Of a stretch of DNA of 64,000 bases, positions 1 through 11,283 are shown piece by piece. Source of the DNA: Colocasia esculenta (taxonomy: Eukaryota; Streptophyta; Magnoliopsida; Alismatales; Araceae); NCBI GenBank assembly GCA_014218235.1, contig CM024759.1, positions 72,828,042-72,892,041 of the forward strand, written 5' to 3'. The notes beneath the pieces were generated by a model. That model was not told the DNA's origin. It saw only the letters and a program-made list of their open reading frames with translations, and searched no databases. The position numbers were made by a program, and so were the translations under genes. How positions within the stretch are numbered: the first letter of the stretch is position 1; each line of letters starts with the position of its first letter.

Positions 1-2
1 CT

Positions 3-557
3 ATGATCCTTCTAGAGTGTTGGTTGGGTGTGAGGATTAAATTCAAACCGGTAGACAACCCCACCACCGACAGTCGGATCTTCGGGTGCCATCCTTTGAA
101 CTTTATTGGTGGTGCGGCCAAGTTCTCCGACAAGGTTTTATGCAGGACGGCAGACAAGAAGACAAGGAGTGCATGGCGCCTTTACTTCAGCACCCTACCA
201 GTGGAACACTTTGCTTTGGGCGTAGCGGCACTTCGCAGAGCGGAGATCCGGCTACCACTCGGACGCGGCTTGGACTTGCAATTGATAGGGAATATGGCGA
301 CCGTGCTCTACAACCCACAGCGGTGCTACCTACAGGTCGGGAAGCCGAGGACGAGAGTGCTTCCGCCATCACACTTGCCTCCCGTGAAGAAGCGACGCTT
401 GGGGAACCCAGAGGATGAGCAGGCAGTGCGGAGCGCGCTGGCCTTGTGGAGGGCGTGCGCTACCCATGCACTCCCGCTGAGACTTGACGAGGACCGGGAA
501 ATGTACCAGGCGTACCTCTTGGAGCATGAGAAGATTCGGCCACTGAGGGGACCGTGA
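3..557 (+). CDS. Uncharacterised ORF, probably transposon-derived
   Basis: This is a 184-codon open frame whose ATG lies two bases from the window edge, so the true N-terminus may be outside. It ends in TGA and is more GC-rich than the DNA downstream. I do not recognise a family with confidence. Residues 95-113, with IGN, then YNPQ, then QVG, resemble the G...YNP...QxG block of plant mobile-domain and related transposon proteins. A Trp-rich segment at 55-66 and the C-terminal ALWRAC block fit that kind of protein. There is no zinc knuckle and no catalytic motif. GCGAC palindromes like those inside LTRs elsewhere in this window follow within 200 bp, which suggests the end of a retroelement internal region. 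It could also be a fortuitous ORF. Confidence 0.3.
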   Translation: MILLECWLGVRIKFKPVDNPTTDSRIFGCHPLNFIGGAAKFSDKVLCRTADKKTRSAWRLYFSTLPVEHFALGVAALRRAEIRLPLGRGLDLQLIGNMATVLYNPQRCYLQVGKPRTRVLPPSHLPPVKKRRLGNPEDEQAVRSALALWRACATHALPLRLDEDREMYQAYLLEHEKIRPLRGP

Positions 558-997
558 GCTAGAGAGATAGACTTGATTGTACCTTTTGATGTTTTGATGG
601 GACTTGATGTGTGGATTGATGTGGTGGGAGTGAAACTTGTTGATTTGATTTTTTTTTAGATTTTATTGATGTAGTCATGGAATATTGCAATGAACATTGA
701 GCTTTTTTGGAAGTTGTGCACAGACCTGAGAAAGCGACATAGGGTGTGTCGCGATCAAGAAGCGACAGCACTCTGTTGCAACCACTAAGTAGGCGACATA
801 GGGCCTGTCGCAACCCTATGTAGGAAGGCGACATGGACATCGTCGCGTTCACAGGATCCGAGGCAATTCAAAATACTGGTCGGTGCCTCTCTTCTCTTTC
901 CCCTTTTTCGAATCCTTCCTCTTTCTTCACTCTTGCTCCGGCGATTCCGGCATCCCTCTTCCGGCCTCCCTCTCTCCTTGAACTACTCCGGCGAGCT
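558..997. other. Non-coding DNA up to the assembly gap
   Basis: No gene is seen here. The stretch holds a T-rich tract near 649, the GCGAC palindromes listed separately, and a CT/TC-rich segment (890-990) that runs into the gap. Confidence 0.6.
734..847. repeat. Array of GCGAC/GTCGC short palindromes
   Basis: Four units spaced about 32 bp apart each start GCGACA and end in GTCGC, or TTGCAACC in the second. They begin near 734, 762, 793 and 829. The arms GCGAC and GTCGC are reverse complements, so each unit can form a short hairpin. The same theme recurs in several LTRs further along. Confidence 0.65.
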
Positions 998-1097
998 NNN
1001 NNNNNNNNNNNNNNNNNNNNNNNNNNNNNNNNNNNNNNNNNNNNNNNNNNNNNNNNNNNNNNNNNNNNNNNNNNNNNNNNNNNNNNNNNNNNNNNNN
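998..1097. other. Assembly gap (100 N)
   Basis: Exactly 100 N residues, the conventional size for a scaffold gap of unknown length. Sequence on the two sides need not be adjacent in the genome. Confidence 0.99.
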
Positions 1098-1176
1098 TGC
1101 ACTTTGCATCGTTCATCGGATGTCTCGTATCAAGGCCACAAGGCTTTCTAATTTCTGGCGATTAATCAAGGGTTTT

Positions 1177-1340
1177 CCCTCCCAGAGGGATGTAATTAAC
1201 GTCGTTGCATTTAGGCAACGACGAGATTTTGGTTCAGGACCCGACACTCCACTTTCGTTTGACGAAGTCAAACGGCGCGCACAACAGACTTAAAGCCCTC
1301 TGACCCTCGGAGGCAAACCATTTGTTGTCACTTTGGTGAC
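1177..1340. repeat. Cluster of short perfect inverted repeats
   Basis: Consecutive unrelated hairpins lie here: CCCTC/GAGGG-like at 1177-1190; CGTCGTTGC with GCAACGACG (9-bp perfect stem, 6-nt loop) at 1200-1223; CGTTTGAC with GTCAAACG (8-bp stem, 3-nt loop) at 1256-1274; GTCAC with GTGAC at 1327-1340. No ORF covers them. Confidence 0.65.
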
Positions 1341-1549
1341 TGGCACACATGCGCTGCGCGAATTGCCGATTCATCTCACGTCACTCTTGCTCAAGTGGCG
1401 TTCGACGGGATTTGGATTGGCAATACGCGTGTACCTATGAGAAAATGAGAAACCATGATAAATAGATATTTTAAAAGTAAAATTTCCATTTCCACAGGGC
1501 CATTTTCTTAGACCCCTCCCCCTTTGTAGAGCCATCGTCTAGGCTAGGA

Positions 1550-2290
1550 AAAATGGTTAGGGGTATCCCTTTGAGTAGATTGCTTATGTGCACATGTGGT
1601 TAGCAGAGAAGACACTGTGCTAGAGTTGCAAAGATATAGTTCGGAACTAGTCTCATTTTTCTCACAAGCCTCACTCTATGAGGTTCTAGAGTTTGGTAGG
1701 GATGTGTAAGTATGAGACCATAATTAAGCCATGCTACTTCTTTTCTTTTTTGTGTGTTGTAGTCCTCATATGCCTCACTCCATGAGTCGATGGTGGTTAA
1801 TTAAGCATGGGACAGTAGTCAAGAGGTTAGATGCCAATGGGTGCTCTGAATATGAGACTGGAGGTTGACTATCGCGGGTTGACTAGACCCCATCCTAATA
1901 TAGTACATCATTATTTGCTTCTATGAGTGAGTGTGACATGTTGTTCGACTTGTTTCCTACTCATTTGTAACAGTTAGTTTAGCCTTTTGCTTCTATTAGT
2001 TCAATTACATTGTTATTTCCATTATAATTGTTGTTTTCATCTTTCGTGTGCTATTTGGACTAAGTACAGGATCAAAAGATCCCTACAAAGCCTATAATTT
2101 TATGAGGATCATCCACTACTTTTGTAGTGGAAGGATCATGAGCATAGCACCCACCTCGAATAAGGCAACAGTTTGCGAAGGTATCTTCATGTGTATCTCC
2201 TCTTGGAGTATGCTCCTTAATAATATGTACTTTATATTTCTATATTTATATCATCAATTGAGATATTTGTACCATATAAATATTGTAATT
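1550..2290 (+). repeat. Left arm of a long diverged inverted repeat
   Basis: This arm matches the reverse complement of about 2500-3330 in collinear order. Matching blocks are CTCATTTTTCTC...CTCTATGAG (about 1655-1685 with 3165-3195), GAGACTGGAGGTTGACTA (about 1854-1872 with 2920-2940), GCTTCT..ATGAGTGAGTG (about 1916-1935 with 2855-2890), and about 140 bp at 2098-2240 with 2560-2718. The arms differ at many bases and have indels. The loop is about 210 bp. It may be two copies of one old element in opposite orientation, or a foldback element. Confidence 0.55.
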
Positions 2291-2499
2291 TAATTTTTGC
2301 CATAGTTACTTAAGCTTTTGTTCATTTCAATAGACTGATAAATTACCCTATCGAGTCTTCAACTTGTTTGTGGCAGAATGAGATACAAGTCTTATACCAA
2401 CTTGGGATCCACAACCTACTAGGGACCCATACCTTGTTTCACTAGTCTAAAGACTTAGCTATTGGTCTAGAGAGAAGAGCAAGCAATTAAAATAACTAT

Positions 2500-3330
2500 A
2501 ACAAAAATAAATTTATATTATTTTAATAGTATGAATCGATAATAAGATAAGTAAAATAACAAAGTACATCTCTTTAAAGGGAATACCTCGAGGAAGTACC
2601 AAAATAACAAACTACTAGTGCATGAGAAGATGCCTTTGCACTCTATGGCACAATCCAAGGTAGGTGATATGCTTGTGTATCCTTGCCTGCAAAGGTAGGG
2701 GATGAGTCTCACAAAATCATAGACTCAAGGGTTCCCCAATCCTACCATTTATCCAAAATAGCATACAACAAGAATAGCTACAACAAGAATTAAATTAATA
2801 AAGGAACTATGCCCACAATGATGAACAAGCAGGCAACCCAATCAAAATGACAAGTTAACAACTCACTCATACTCCTCGAGAAGCAGATGATTCGACACTA
2901 CACACTCAAACTTGAACTAGTCAACCTCTAGTCTGACTACATAAATACTAACTATAATAATAGGAAAATATAACCACTAATCTTGTAATTAAGGCACCAA
3001 GTGGTGATTTACCTCCTGATTACCCCCCACCCCCCCTTCTTATGTCTATCTACCTTCTACTTTGAGAGTGAGATATGTAAAGACTCTATACCACACATAG
3101 GTAAAACGATAATTTGGCTTAGCCCAGTCCTACTCTTGTCCAACCCTACTCAGTCTTGGAATCTCATAGAGGTAGACTTTAGGAGAAAAATGAGAGTAGT
3201 TGGAGACCATGCCTATAAAATTCTTTGCATGGTGTCCTCTCTTTGGACCATGAGTTCACTCAAGTGACAAACATACAATTCTCGTTGCCATTTTTCTCCT
3301 ACTTGAATGTAGGCTCAACAACAAGGGTTC
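2500..3330 (-). repeat. Right arm of the long diverged inverted repeat
   Basis: This is the reverse-complement partner of about 1550-2290. Short ORF translations from the two arms (plus strand from 2099; minus strand from 2712) align with each other. That reflects the DNA similarity and is not taken as evidence of coding. Confidence 0.55.
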
Positions 3331-5230
3331 CAAGAAAACAAACCCAAACTTTGGTCATGTCCTAGGCACACCTCAACCTCTAACTTGATCATACCATGCT
3401 AGCAACATTGGGGTATCTGACTAGTGGGATATCATATTAGGAACATATAGCACAAATAATCGTTGAAATCAGAGGGCACAAAAAACTGCCAAAAAATGAC
3501 CTACAAAACATCGCACCTAACTGTTAATGTGTCTGGGCCACTAAACGATTTCACCATCAGAATGTATCACACCCAAGTGTCACCTTTAGTACGCATCACA
3601 TGCTTATGACACATTCATACACAATCTCCAAAAAACCATTGAAAGTATCGACATCCAAATGACTTGAGGAGACAAAAAGCCAAGCCATCTACATGGGCTT
3701 TCAAAATGCATTAGATGTCATTGACGCGGGATGACTTATCAACCTCAAAAAAAAGCACCAAAATGTGTCATCTTTATATAACGCATTCAAAACGAGTCAC
3801 CCACCCATGAAGCGATTAGACTCGGCATAACATGGCTGATATGGGAAAAGTATTTGTAAACATGACATATATATTAAGGAGATGCATTTAGATCACATAT
3901 TCATAACCAGTTGATGCATTCACACACAGTGTCTAAAAAGATCACTTGCTTCTCCAACCACACCCTAAATTTGTTGACAAAAAACCCAAAACAAAGTGAA
4001 ATAAGCAAGGGGAAGGAGGGGAGATCATCTTCAAGTACTCACACTGAGCTAAACACCCATGTTGCTTAGAAATATCGATAGGAAAAATGAGGAAATGAGC
4101 TCACTTACTCTTAACATGAAGGCTCCCCCCAATAAAGCAAAGCCCCAAAACACTCTCCCTAGCATGCTTCCAATAATAGGAACAAGACTCCAGTCTTAGA
4201 GAGTGGAGAGATCGTCACCCTACATCCAATAAAGAGCCTAATCCATTGGGGGCATTTCATAGGTTAACTATCTTCTCCTCACTATCACCACTTTGTTTGT
4301 TGCAGCCTCAAAGATGAGCACTATGTCATTGTGACCCTCATCCACCACTCGTCGTCAACCGCTGAAGGGAAAGGAAGAGGAGAAGAGAGGATGATCAAAC
4401 GAGAGGGAAGTGAAGGAAGAGAGGAAAACAATCAGAAAGGGGTCCGTATAAGCCCAACTGTTAGAATGTGTCATGGGAGGATGACCGACATGCTGAGAAC
4501 ATGTCAATGGAGGCTGACACGTATACAATGCATCATCTGCTATGATGACTTTATCTATCTAATTGACTTGACACTTGATGTATAGGATTAACACCTGGCA
4601 AGATAGAAACTTGGCAAGGCTCACTAACGTACTAGAAAATGAGTCAGTCTAAACATGTTCTTAGCCATGCTGGTTTTCACTTTGTACTTAGGGTCAAGCG
4701 TTTAACAGTTGACTTTGCCACCCAAATGCATTCATGGAACGAAGCTTCCAACACCTCAACCAATTTGCCTTGACATTGCTAACTCACTATGGACAAATGA
4801 CCATAATGTGTCACCCTAGGTTGATGCTTTCAAGCGTCTATAGTGGACAGTCCAAAACCCACTAACTCCGTATTCAAAACTAAATCTCACATTCACCTAT
4901 GACCCACTAGAACTCAAACTAACACTCTAACCTAACTATTAAGAACCAAAAGATCTAGGATGTTATAGATCCCAAATGGGTTATCAATCTCAGATTGCTA
5001 CAACCACCTCCTCTTCATCCTCAATCTCCTCATTGTGCCCATCTTTGATATTACCTATGCCAAGGACCATCAACGAGGATAGAAAAGAGAGAGAAAGACG
5101 TAGATCATAAGAGAGTGGGGGCACTAGTGGGGCAGGCTGGGGGCATCTAGGGGGGTCTCCCTCTCTCTCCCTCTGCATGTGTGCAAGAAAGAGAGAGTCC
5201 CTTGCTCTTCACCTCCATTTTTAGTTCTGC
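3331..5230. other. Non-coding repetitive DNA without a recognised gene
   Basis: Only short fortuitous ORFs are present. Degenerate motifs built on ATGTGTCA, GCATT and ACGCAT recur between about 3480 and 4860, as in worn transposon sub-terminal sequence, but I found no paired termini. A GA-rich tract lies at 5080-5200. Confidence 0.4.
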
Positions 5231-6972
5231 AAAATATGATGCTATGACATAGATATCAAATCCCATGATTTTTCGATTGTGTAATAGGAAGCTTTTAATC
5301 CTTCTACTTCAAGTTAACACCGTGGTGTGTACACAGAACAGCATTCTCGTGGGTCCCCATGGAAGGGAGCTTTTTAAACTAATTCCCCCAGTGCTCTACT
5401 TAGTGGTGATGCTACTCTTGAGCTCCTCCTGGACACCTCTTGTGGGAGCGAGGTCTCTTGGCGGGGGTGGCACTATATACCGCAGTTGGGTGACCAGGGG
5501 GATGTCGTTCGGGCCGCCTAAAGGAATTCTCCTGAGTGTAAGGATGGTCTTGTCTTTTTATCCTCTATTTAGTAGTTTCTTTTTATTTTTCACAAATTAT
5601 TCTTTAGTTTTAACAGATAAGTAACTTGAGGAACATAATCGACATCTTTTCATCAAATTTATGGTATATTTGATGATGTTATTGAAAGATATATGCCGGA
5701 ATATGAGAGAATTTATGTATATAATTAATTTAAGATTTAATAATATAAATAAAAAGTTAAAGATCGAATCATGTGATTGTATTTTTTATTATACCATTCT
5801 TTTATTTTGTTACCTATTTTTACCAATGAAAGATTCTATTATATTAAGAAGTAAAATATATTACATAATATAGACAGAGGAGGTTGTTGAAGGCGTGTAG
5901 GGTCTAAAGGGGAGACAATGGAGGGCAAGCGAAGTAAAGAATTAGGGTAAGAGGGCAAATGCAGTAAAAAAATTAAGGATGATCAGAATGGAAATTAAAA
6001 AGAGGAATCAAGGGAGGAACAAAACAACAAAAGAAAGAGGGAGGGGTCATAAGCCTAAAGATTTGCAGTGGGGGAGGGAGGAGAAGCAAGTTGCGATGGC
6101 GACTAAGAGAGTCAAAATGAAGAACACACAAGGGCATAGACAAATCCAAGTACATATTTAATGGAGTCTTATGACTCCACTGATTTTTTTTTAAATAGTC
6201 ATTTAAATTAGAGATTTGAGAAGTTTTTATATACGGAGTGACTCCACTGAATGACCGGCGGTGACTCGATCTCGTCCTAGTCAAATACTTCAATTTTTAT
6301 TTATTTACTTTAGCCTTAGATATGAAAATTCATCGAATATAATTGTAAAAAAAGAATTGATTGTAATGAATTGTATTATTTTTATTGAAATATTTCTTTT
6401 TTATTCTATATATATATAATTAAATTTATTTATTATTTATATAATATATTAGTTATATAAATATTAAAAATATTTCGACCACTGAACAAAATTTTTTATT
6501 TCGTCCTTGCACGAGGGGGTGGCTGGGAAGGCTCGGAGATACTATATATGGTGGCAAAGGCGGTGGGGGCAGTCGGTGATGAACTGATGGGCGATGAAGG
6601 CGATGGGGAAAAAGAGCTCGACAGAGAAAGCAAAGGGCAGAGGACATTACAGGAGAAATATCTAGAAAATAGAAAACAGAAAGAGGAGGTTTGGAGAGGT
6701 GAATGACATGGTCACTGTGGAGATTGTTTCTATATAAAGAACGAGCGGAAAACGGGAGATGAAAAGAGGGGGAAAAGAAAACGTAAGAACCAGAGGCAGA
6801 GGGGGGGGGGTGTGGGGGGAGTGTTTGGAGATGGCGCTCCCCCCACCTAGAGCTCCGCTTCCTAGGTTGGCGACAATCCGTCGACAGTCGGTGCCGAAAA
6901 CTCGAGTCGGGCTCCGCGACTCTGCAGGGAAACCCTAACAGAGCTCCGTGCCATAAAACATGCCATAGTTTT
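5231..6972. other. AT-rich and purine-rich intergenic DNA
   Basis: No convincing gene is seen. An AT-rich block (about 5640-5875 and 6300-6480) alternates with purine-rich stretches (5880-6110, 6650-6810), including a G-run near 6800. The ORFs here are short and have no recognisable motif. Confidence 0.5.
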
Positions 6973-7010
6973 GAGTCCGATTCCTCTCAGTACATGGGAG
7001 GACCGGACTC
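6973..7010. repeat. Imperfect hairpin, copy 1 of a GAGTCCGAT palindrome
   Basis: The arms GAGTCCGATTCCTC and GAGGACCGGACTC pair with one bulge and one mismatch around the loop TCAGTACATGG. It is a near-copy of 7154-7192, and the loop lies in the opposite orientation. Confidence 0.7.
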
Positions 7011-7153
7011 TAGCAGTCACCAATGAAAAGAGAGGAATTTGAGAGAATTTTACAAAAAAAATCCAAATTAAAATTTTTTCACATTTTTATTTAAATTTTT
7101 TCGTAAAATACAGACAAGGATACCCAAACCCCATCTTCCCATTGATAACTGCT

Positions 7154-7192
7154 GGAGTCCGATCCTCCCATGTACCGAGAGGATCGGACTCC
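7154..7192. repeat. Perfect 14-bp hairpin, copy 2 of the GAGTCCGAT palindrome
   Basis: GGAGTCCGATCCTC and GAGGATCGGACTCC are exact reverse complements flanking an 11-nt loop, CCATGTACCGA. Together with copy 1 it brackets 143 bp of unrelated DNA. Confidence 0.75.
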
Positions 7193-7679
7193 ATAATTTT
7201 TCCATTTTGATTTTCTTACGGTGGCGATAGAACCCTGCTAATGTAATTATTCCTTCGGCATACAGTCTTAGAACGTCCAATTTGTGGCCTAAATACGCCG
7301 GCGCGGCAAGCTTCCAAAAATTTTCTAATACTTCCTCCACAAGGGTGGACCAAAATGATAGAAACTTAAGAGTGTGCATCAGCGAAGCAAACACGCATGT
7401 CTCTTATTAACACTTAACACGATGTCACTTCCGTGACTGTACGGAAACACATTTCTAGATCGACGAAACAAGATCGGTGCCCAGACACATGCACGCACGC
7501 AAAAGCATGCTGCTCCTGGGCATGGTTACTTATTCCTTCAGATTCACATAACAGCACGAGATACGTACGTACACACAACCCAACACGCAGAGACACATCA
7601 TAATTAAGGACCATCGACTTACTCAAGCCATGACTTGTTCTCGTTCCCACTGTCCTTGGGATCGTTCACGTACAGTCCT
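7193..7679. other. Region 3' of the MiAMP1-like gene
   Basis: This is downstream sequence of the minus-strand peptide gene and probably includes its 3' untranslated region. Minus-strand ORFs here (7068-7394, 7414-7650) show no recognisable domain. AATAAG (reverse complement of CTTATT near 7402) could serve as a weak polyadenylation signal, but I cannot define the mRNA end. Confidence 0.4.
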
Positions 7680-7973
7680 TCAGCAATGGAACTCGACGCT
7701 CTTCCAGCCGGTGGTGGTGCAGACCTTCTCGTAGCCTCTGAGCCGCTTGGTCGTCCCGCCGCCGCAGTCGGCGACGCTGTACAGGGTCCCGGTGGTGCCG
7801 TTGTAGACGTGCTCGTACCCGCTGTGCAGGTTGATGTTGGAGCAGCCGCAGCTCCGATACTGCTCCGTGATGGGCGGGCAGGCGAACTCCCACACGGTCA
7901 AGTAGCTCCCTGAAGCCGGAGCCACGACCAGTGCCAGCAGCATCAAGCCCTTGAGAACAACAGCGGACGCCAT
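7680..7973 (-). CDS. MiAMP1-family antimicrobial peptide precursor
   Basis: The gene encodes a 97-residue secreted precursor. Residues 1-22 form a signal peptide with the hydrophobic core LMLLALVVAPASG. The predicted mature peptide is 75 residues and starts SYLTVW. It has six cysteines at precursor positions 32, 42, 44, 70, 85 and 97, including the CGC pair and the C-terminal GWKS...C segment. That spacing and the 75-76 residue mature length match the MiAMP1 (macadamia beta-barrelin) family, a Greek-key beta-barrel fold with antifungal or antibacterial activity in characterised members. The frame extends 13 codons further upstream but contains no earlier ATG (codon 1 there is TTG), so 7973 is the start. 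A TATA box lies at 8064-8073. The gene is intronless, intact and GC-rich, unlike its AT-rich surroundings. Secretion to the apoplast is inferred from the signal peptide. No second copy is present in the window. Confidence 0.88.
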   Translation of the reverse strand: MASAVVLKGLMLLALVVAPASGSYLTVWEFACPPITEQYRSCGCSNINLHSGYEHVYNGTTGTLYSVADCGGGTTKRLRGYEKVCTTTGWKSVEFHC

Positions 7974-8063
7974 GAACCCTGTGGGAAGGTTAATAGTAGG
8001 AGTGGTGAACAACAGGTGTGAAGTGGCGTTTCAGTGTTGCTAGGATCATCTCTCCAGATCTCT

Positions 8064-8073
8064 CTATTTATAG
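8064..8073 (-). promoter_or_regulatory. TATA box of the MiAMP1-like gene
   Basis: CTATAAATAG on the minus strand lies about 90 bp upstream of the ATG at 7973. That leaves a 5' leader of roughly 60 bases. Confidence 0.7.
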
Positions 8074-8623
8074 GCGTTTAGGGGAGATGTTACAGAGAGA
8101 GACTAATTAATGGCCGCCGACCCCCGCAGTGGAGGTCACGGGTGACACAGTGGTGCAAATTTTCTTTCCAGCCTTGTGAGCATGGGGGCCATCATGCATT
8201 AGGACGTGTTTGGTTAAATTGGGTCCCATAAAAGAAGAAGAAGAAAAATTGCAGATGGATCTTTAGATCAATGTGATGTGATTTCTACGGACAGGGCTGT
8301 AGCAAGTCCTGCACAAAGACAAATTCTGGGCAAGGTTGATCTATTTTTCCAGTGATCGAGCAAATTAATGTTTGTTGAATTTGAATGTATTTTCAGTGGG
8401 CCGGAGAAATACCACTTATATATAGTACTACTCTATTGAAGTACACTCGAGTAATTTTTCATTCGATTGGTTTTGTCATTCTCATCTTAAATTAATTAAT
8501 TAACCTGCTGGGCCAGATATAACGAGCCCTTGAATACTGCATCAATTATTTGATCATGAGGTTGTATTAAAAAAAGTCAAAATATGCATTGTATGCGTAT
8601 TATATTGATCATTAATTAACTCG

Positions 8624-8682
<59 letters not shown>

Positions 8683-9870
8683 TATATATATATAAATGGA
8701 CTCTCATTTAAATGCGCTACTGACGAAAACATGAACAAACTATTAAATGACGTAAAGGCGCAGTATTTTGTTTTTCAAGTGTCATTTAAATTTGACTTGC
8801 TTATTTAATTGAGACAACAGATCTAGCTCACTTGAAAAATTAGAAGAGAGAGATTAAGATGGGCCTTAAAGGTATAGTACCTTCAGTAATAATTACAAGT
8901 TCCATATTATTATATCAGAAAATGCTCTATTAGCATCATCCTTTGATTTCGAAATCAACAGATCAATAAATATATGCACAGCAGTTTTGCTTTAAACATA
9001 ATATGTCGAACTGAGATGTTTACTTACTGTTATAATGTCATATACTTTTTATTTATAGATGACAAATTTAATTAGAGTAAAAAATGAGACTAATAAACAA
9101 ATTAACCTGCAGGTTTCTTTTGCTTCCTATTCGAAAGAAGGGCTTGGGAGTTGGGATGCTTGAAGACGAGGACACTGAGGACTAGTAGTACTACATCCAA
9201 TTTACGCATATGAACAGCATTAGTTTTTTTTCAGAAAATGATCTTTTAACAAATTAATTTTTGACACTACATTTAACACATCGGTGATCGATAGAGTAAC
9301 ACTACGAACTTTTTCGAGCTGCAGGCTGTTAAATCTGTCAAGAATTGATGTTATAAACTGGTTTACGTACCTTCAAATGGATATGCATGCCACGCAGTAG
9401 CTACCTAGCTAGCTGAAGTCCGAGGTGTAGCTAGCTAGAGAACTGTTCTGAATGGCGTGGTGGACAGAAGAGAGGTACCACTCCAATCACGGGCCATGAT
9501 CTGCCAGTGGGGGGTGTTCTGGCGGATTGCTCCCTGCGGGGAACCAGCTGTCTAATCTCGTCTAATCGATGTCAGCTCGTGCGCAGTTATCCGATGAAGG
9601 CGGCGCTTACTACCTCAACCAAGGAGCTGGCGAGTTCAGGGGTGTGATTAATGTTTCCTCCCCAAGATGAAGATTGCATCGTGTGTTAATCATCATCACC
9701 TTCATTTATTTCAACTAAAAAAAAAATTTTTTTTACAGATTACTCCCTGAAATCTTCCCATATGTCAAACGTCACTTTATAATCTTCATATTTCTTAATG
9801 ACCTCTATAATCTTCCGCCATTCGAGGAAACTCCTTATCACTTATCACCACTAAAATAGAAAGAGAAAGA
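8074..9870. other. Upstream region of the peptide gene, no gene seen
   Basis: AT-rich intergenic DNA with a long TA microsatellite. TTGAC-type W-box cores occur, but such short motifs are expected by chance. No supportable ORF. Confidence 0.5.
8626..8693. repeat. (TA)n microsatellite
   Basis: Nearly pure TA dinucleotides, interrupted at two AATA positions. Confidence 0.95.
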
Positions 9871-10355
9871 TCTATACTCTATACTATTATAATAAAATTC
9901 AGTCTTAAAAATACGTGACAGCACCAGAATTTTTTTTTCCGCCTAAATTGAGATATGTGATACCGTCTAAAACTATCCCCATTCTTCTTTCTCTCTATTT
10001 TTGTATTTCTTTCTCTCTTTATGTGTTGCCACTGCAATCAGCAAATTCAGCGGGATTTAAAATTCAAATCATCTCCCTTTCTCCATTTGGCCCGCCCTTG
10101 ACAAAAAATAGTATTTTTTATCCAATCCGCCACCCCCCATCTAAAAATATAAGTACTCGCCTCCATTATAATATGCATCTCTCATATTTGATCTATTTAG
10201 TGTTCCGCATGAAAATTAGGTTTTCTTTTCTTCTATATAATATTTCTCTATTATTATTAATAACAATCATATCAAATCTAATTTATAATTTATAAATTTA
10301 TTATAATTAATATATATTTAGAAAAAAATCGTGCAACGCATGGGTAGAGATCTAG
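9871..10355 (+). mobile_element. Non-autonomous Helitron, copy 1
   Basis: The element starts TCTATAC...CTATTATAATAAAA after an A. It ends with a hairpin (CGTGC-AAC-GCAYG, decayed here) followed about 11 bases later by CTAG and then T, the Helitron 3' signature. It is a close relative of copy 3 (13214-13687) over most of its length. The internal sequence is AT-rich without a Rep/helicase. The ORF inside (9915-10295) is fortuitous. Confidence 0.65.
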
Positions 10356-10868
10356 TCTATACTATTATTATAAAACTCAGTCTTAGATGTACATGTGGCA
10401 GTCATACAGCCAATGTACATCCCGCCAAAACTGATGTAAGACCTTTCTCCTCTATTCTCTTTCTCCCTCCCGCGATGCCAAAAAAAAATGACGTATGAAT
10501 TTTCAAACCTTCCTTAAGATCCGCGCCCACCTCTTCCGCGTTCCTTCCTTAAGAGCTAGCCAGACCTTTCACAATCCAAACCTTCCTTATGTTCTACGCT
10601 ACCTTCTTCACCACGTTTCTGCGAGCATGGTGGAAGGAGGTGATCCGGAAGGTTTTGGGCAAGCCTTGGTGGCCGACGATGCAGACCCGAGCAGAGCTGG
10701 GGACGCCGTCGCCTCCGACCAGGCCCATGTGAAAGTCTCCGTCTGGGACCTCTCCCACCACTCCAGGGCAGAAGAACAGCGGGGGAATTCACCGGCGCTG
10801 TGCAGCCATACTCTTGCACAGGCACTCGCGGAGGCATACTCTTCTTAATTAGCTTCAAGGTAGAGTAC

Positions 10869-10875
10869 TTTCTCT

Positions 10876-10911
<36 letters not shown>

Positions 10912-11013
10912 CTTCTTCTTGCTTGCCTCCGGTCCTCGACATCTTTTGGATCGGGTGCGTCCCTCTCTCTCTCTCTCTCTCTCACACACACCACACACCA
11001 CACACACACACAC
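10869..11013. repeat. CT and CA microsatellites
   Basis: A (CT)n tract at 10869-10912 and another at 10964-10983 are followed by a CACAC-rich tract to about 11013. Arg/Glu- or Leu/Ser-rich ORFs on both strands here are artefacts of the repeat. Confidence 0.9.
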
Positions 11014-11151
11014 ACCATCCCCTGCAGTTTTGGAACCACACCTCCACCAGTCCTCTGCATGCATGGGTTCCTCTTGGTGAACGGAGTCCTGTGATCACTT
11101 CCTCCTCCTCCACCTCCACGTTGAACCCCGCACGACGACGACGGGGCCGTA

Positions 11152-11283
11152 TTCGGGGCCGGTGGGGTGCTGTCGTCGTCGTCGTCTCCGGCGGCGCCGG
11201 TCGTCGCTCATCCACTCATCGGGGCCGGTGGGGTGCTGTCGTCGTCGTCGTCTCCGGCGCCGGTCGTCGTCTCCACTCATCGT
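11152..11283. repeat. GC-rich 66-bp tandem duplication
   Basis: Two adjacent copies of a unit start TTCGGGGCCGGTGGGGTGCT (second copy TCGGGGCC...), pass through a GTC-triplet run, and end near CCACTCATC. The second copy has a short deletion. Confidence 0.8.

Noticed and set aside
3460..4860. Possible second CACTA or Mutator element from recurring ATGTGTCA/GCATT words
   Set aside because: No paired termini or target duplication could be found.
7974..8012. Upstream extension of the MiAMP1-like frame
   Set aside because: The extension has no ATG. The first ATG is at 7973 and is followed by a good signal peptide.
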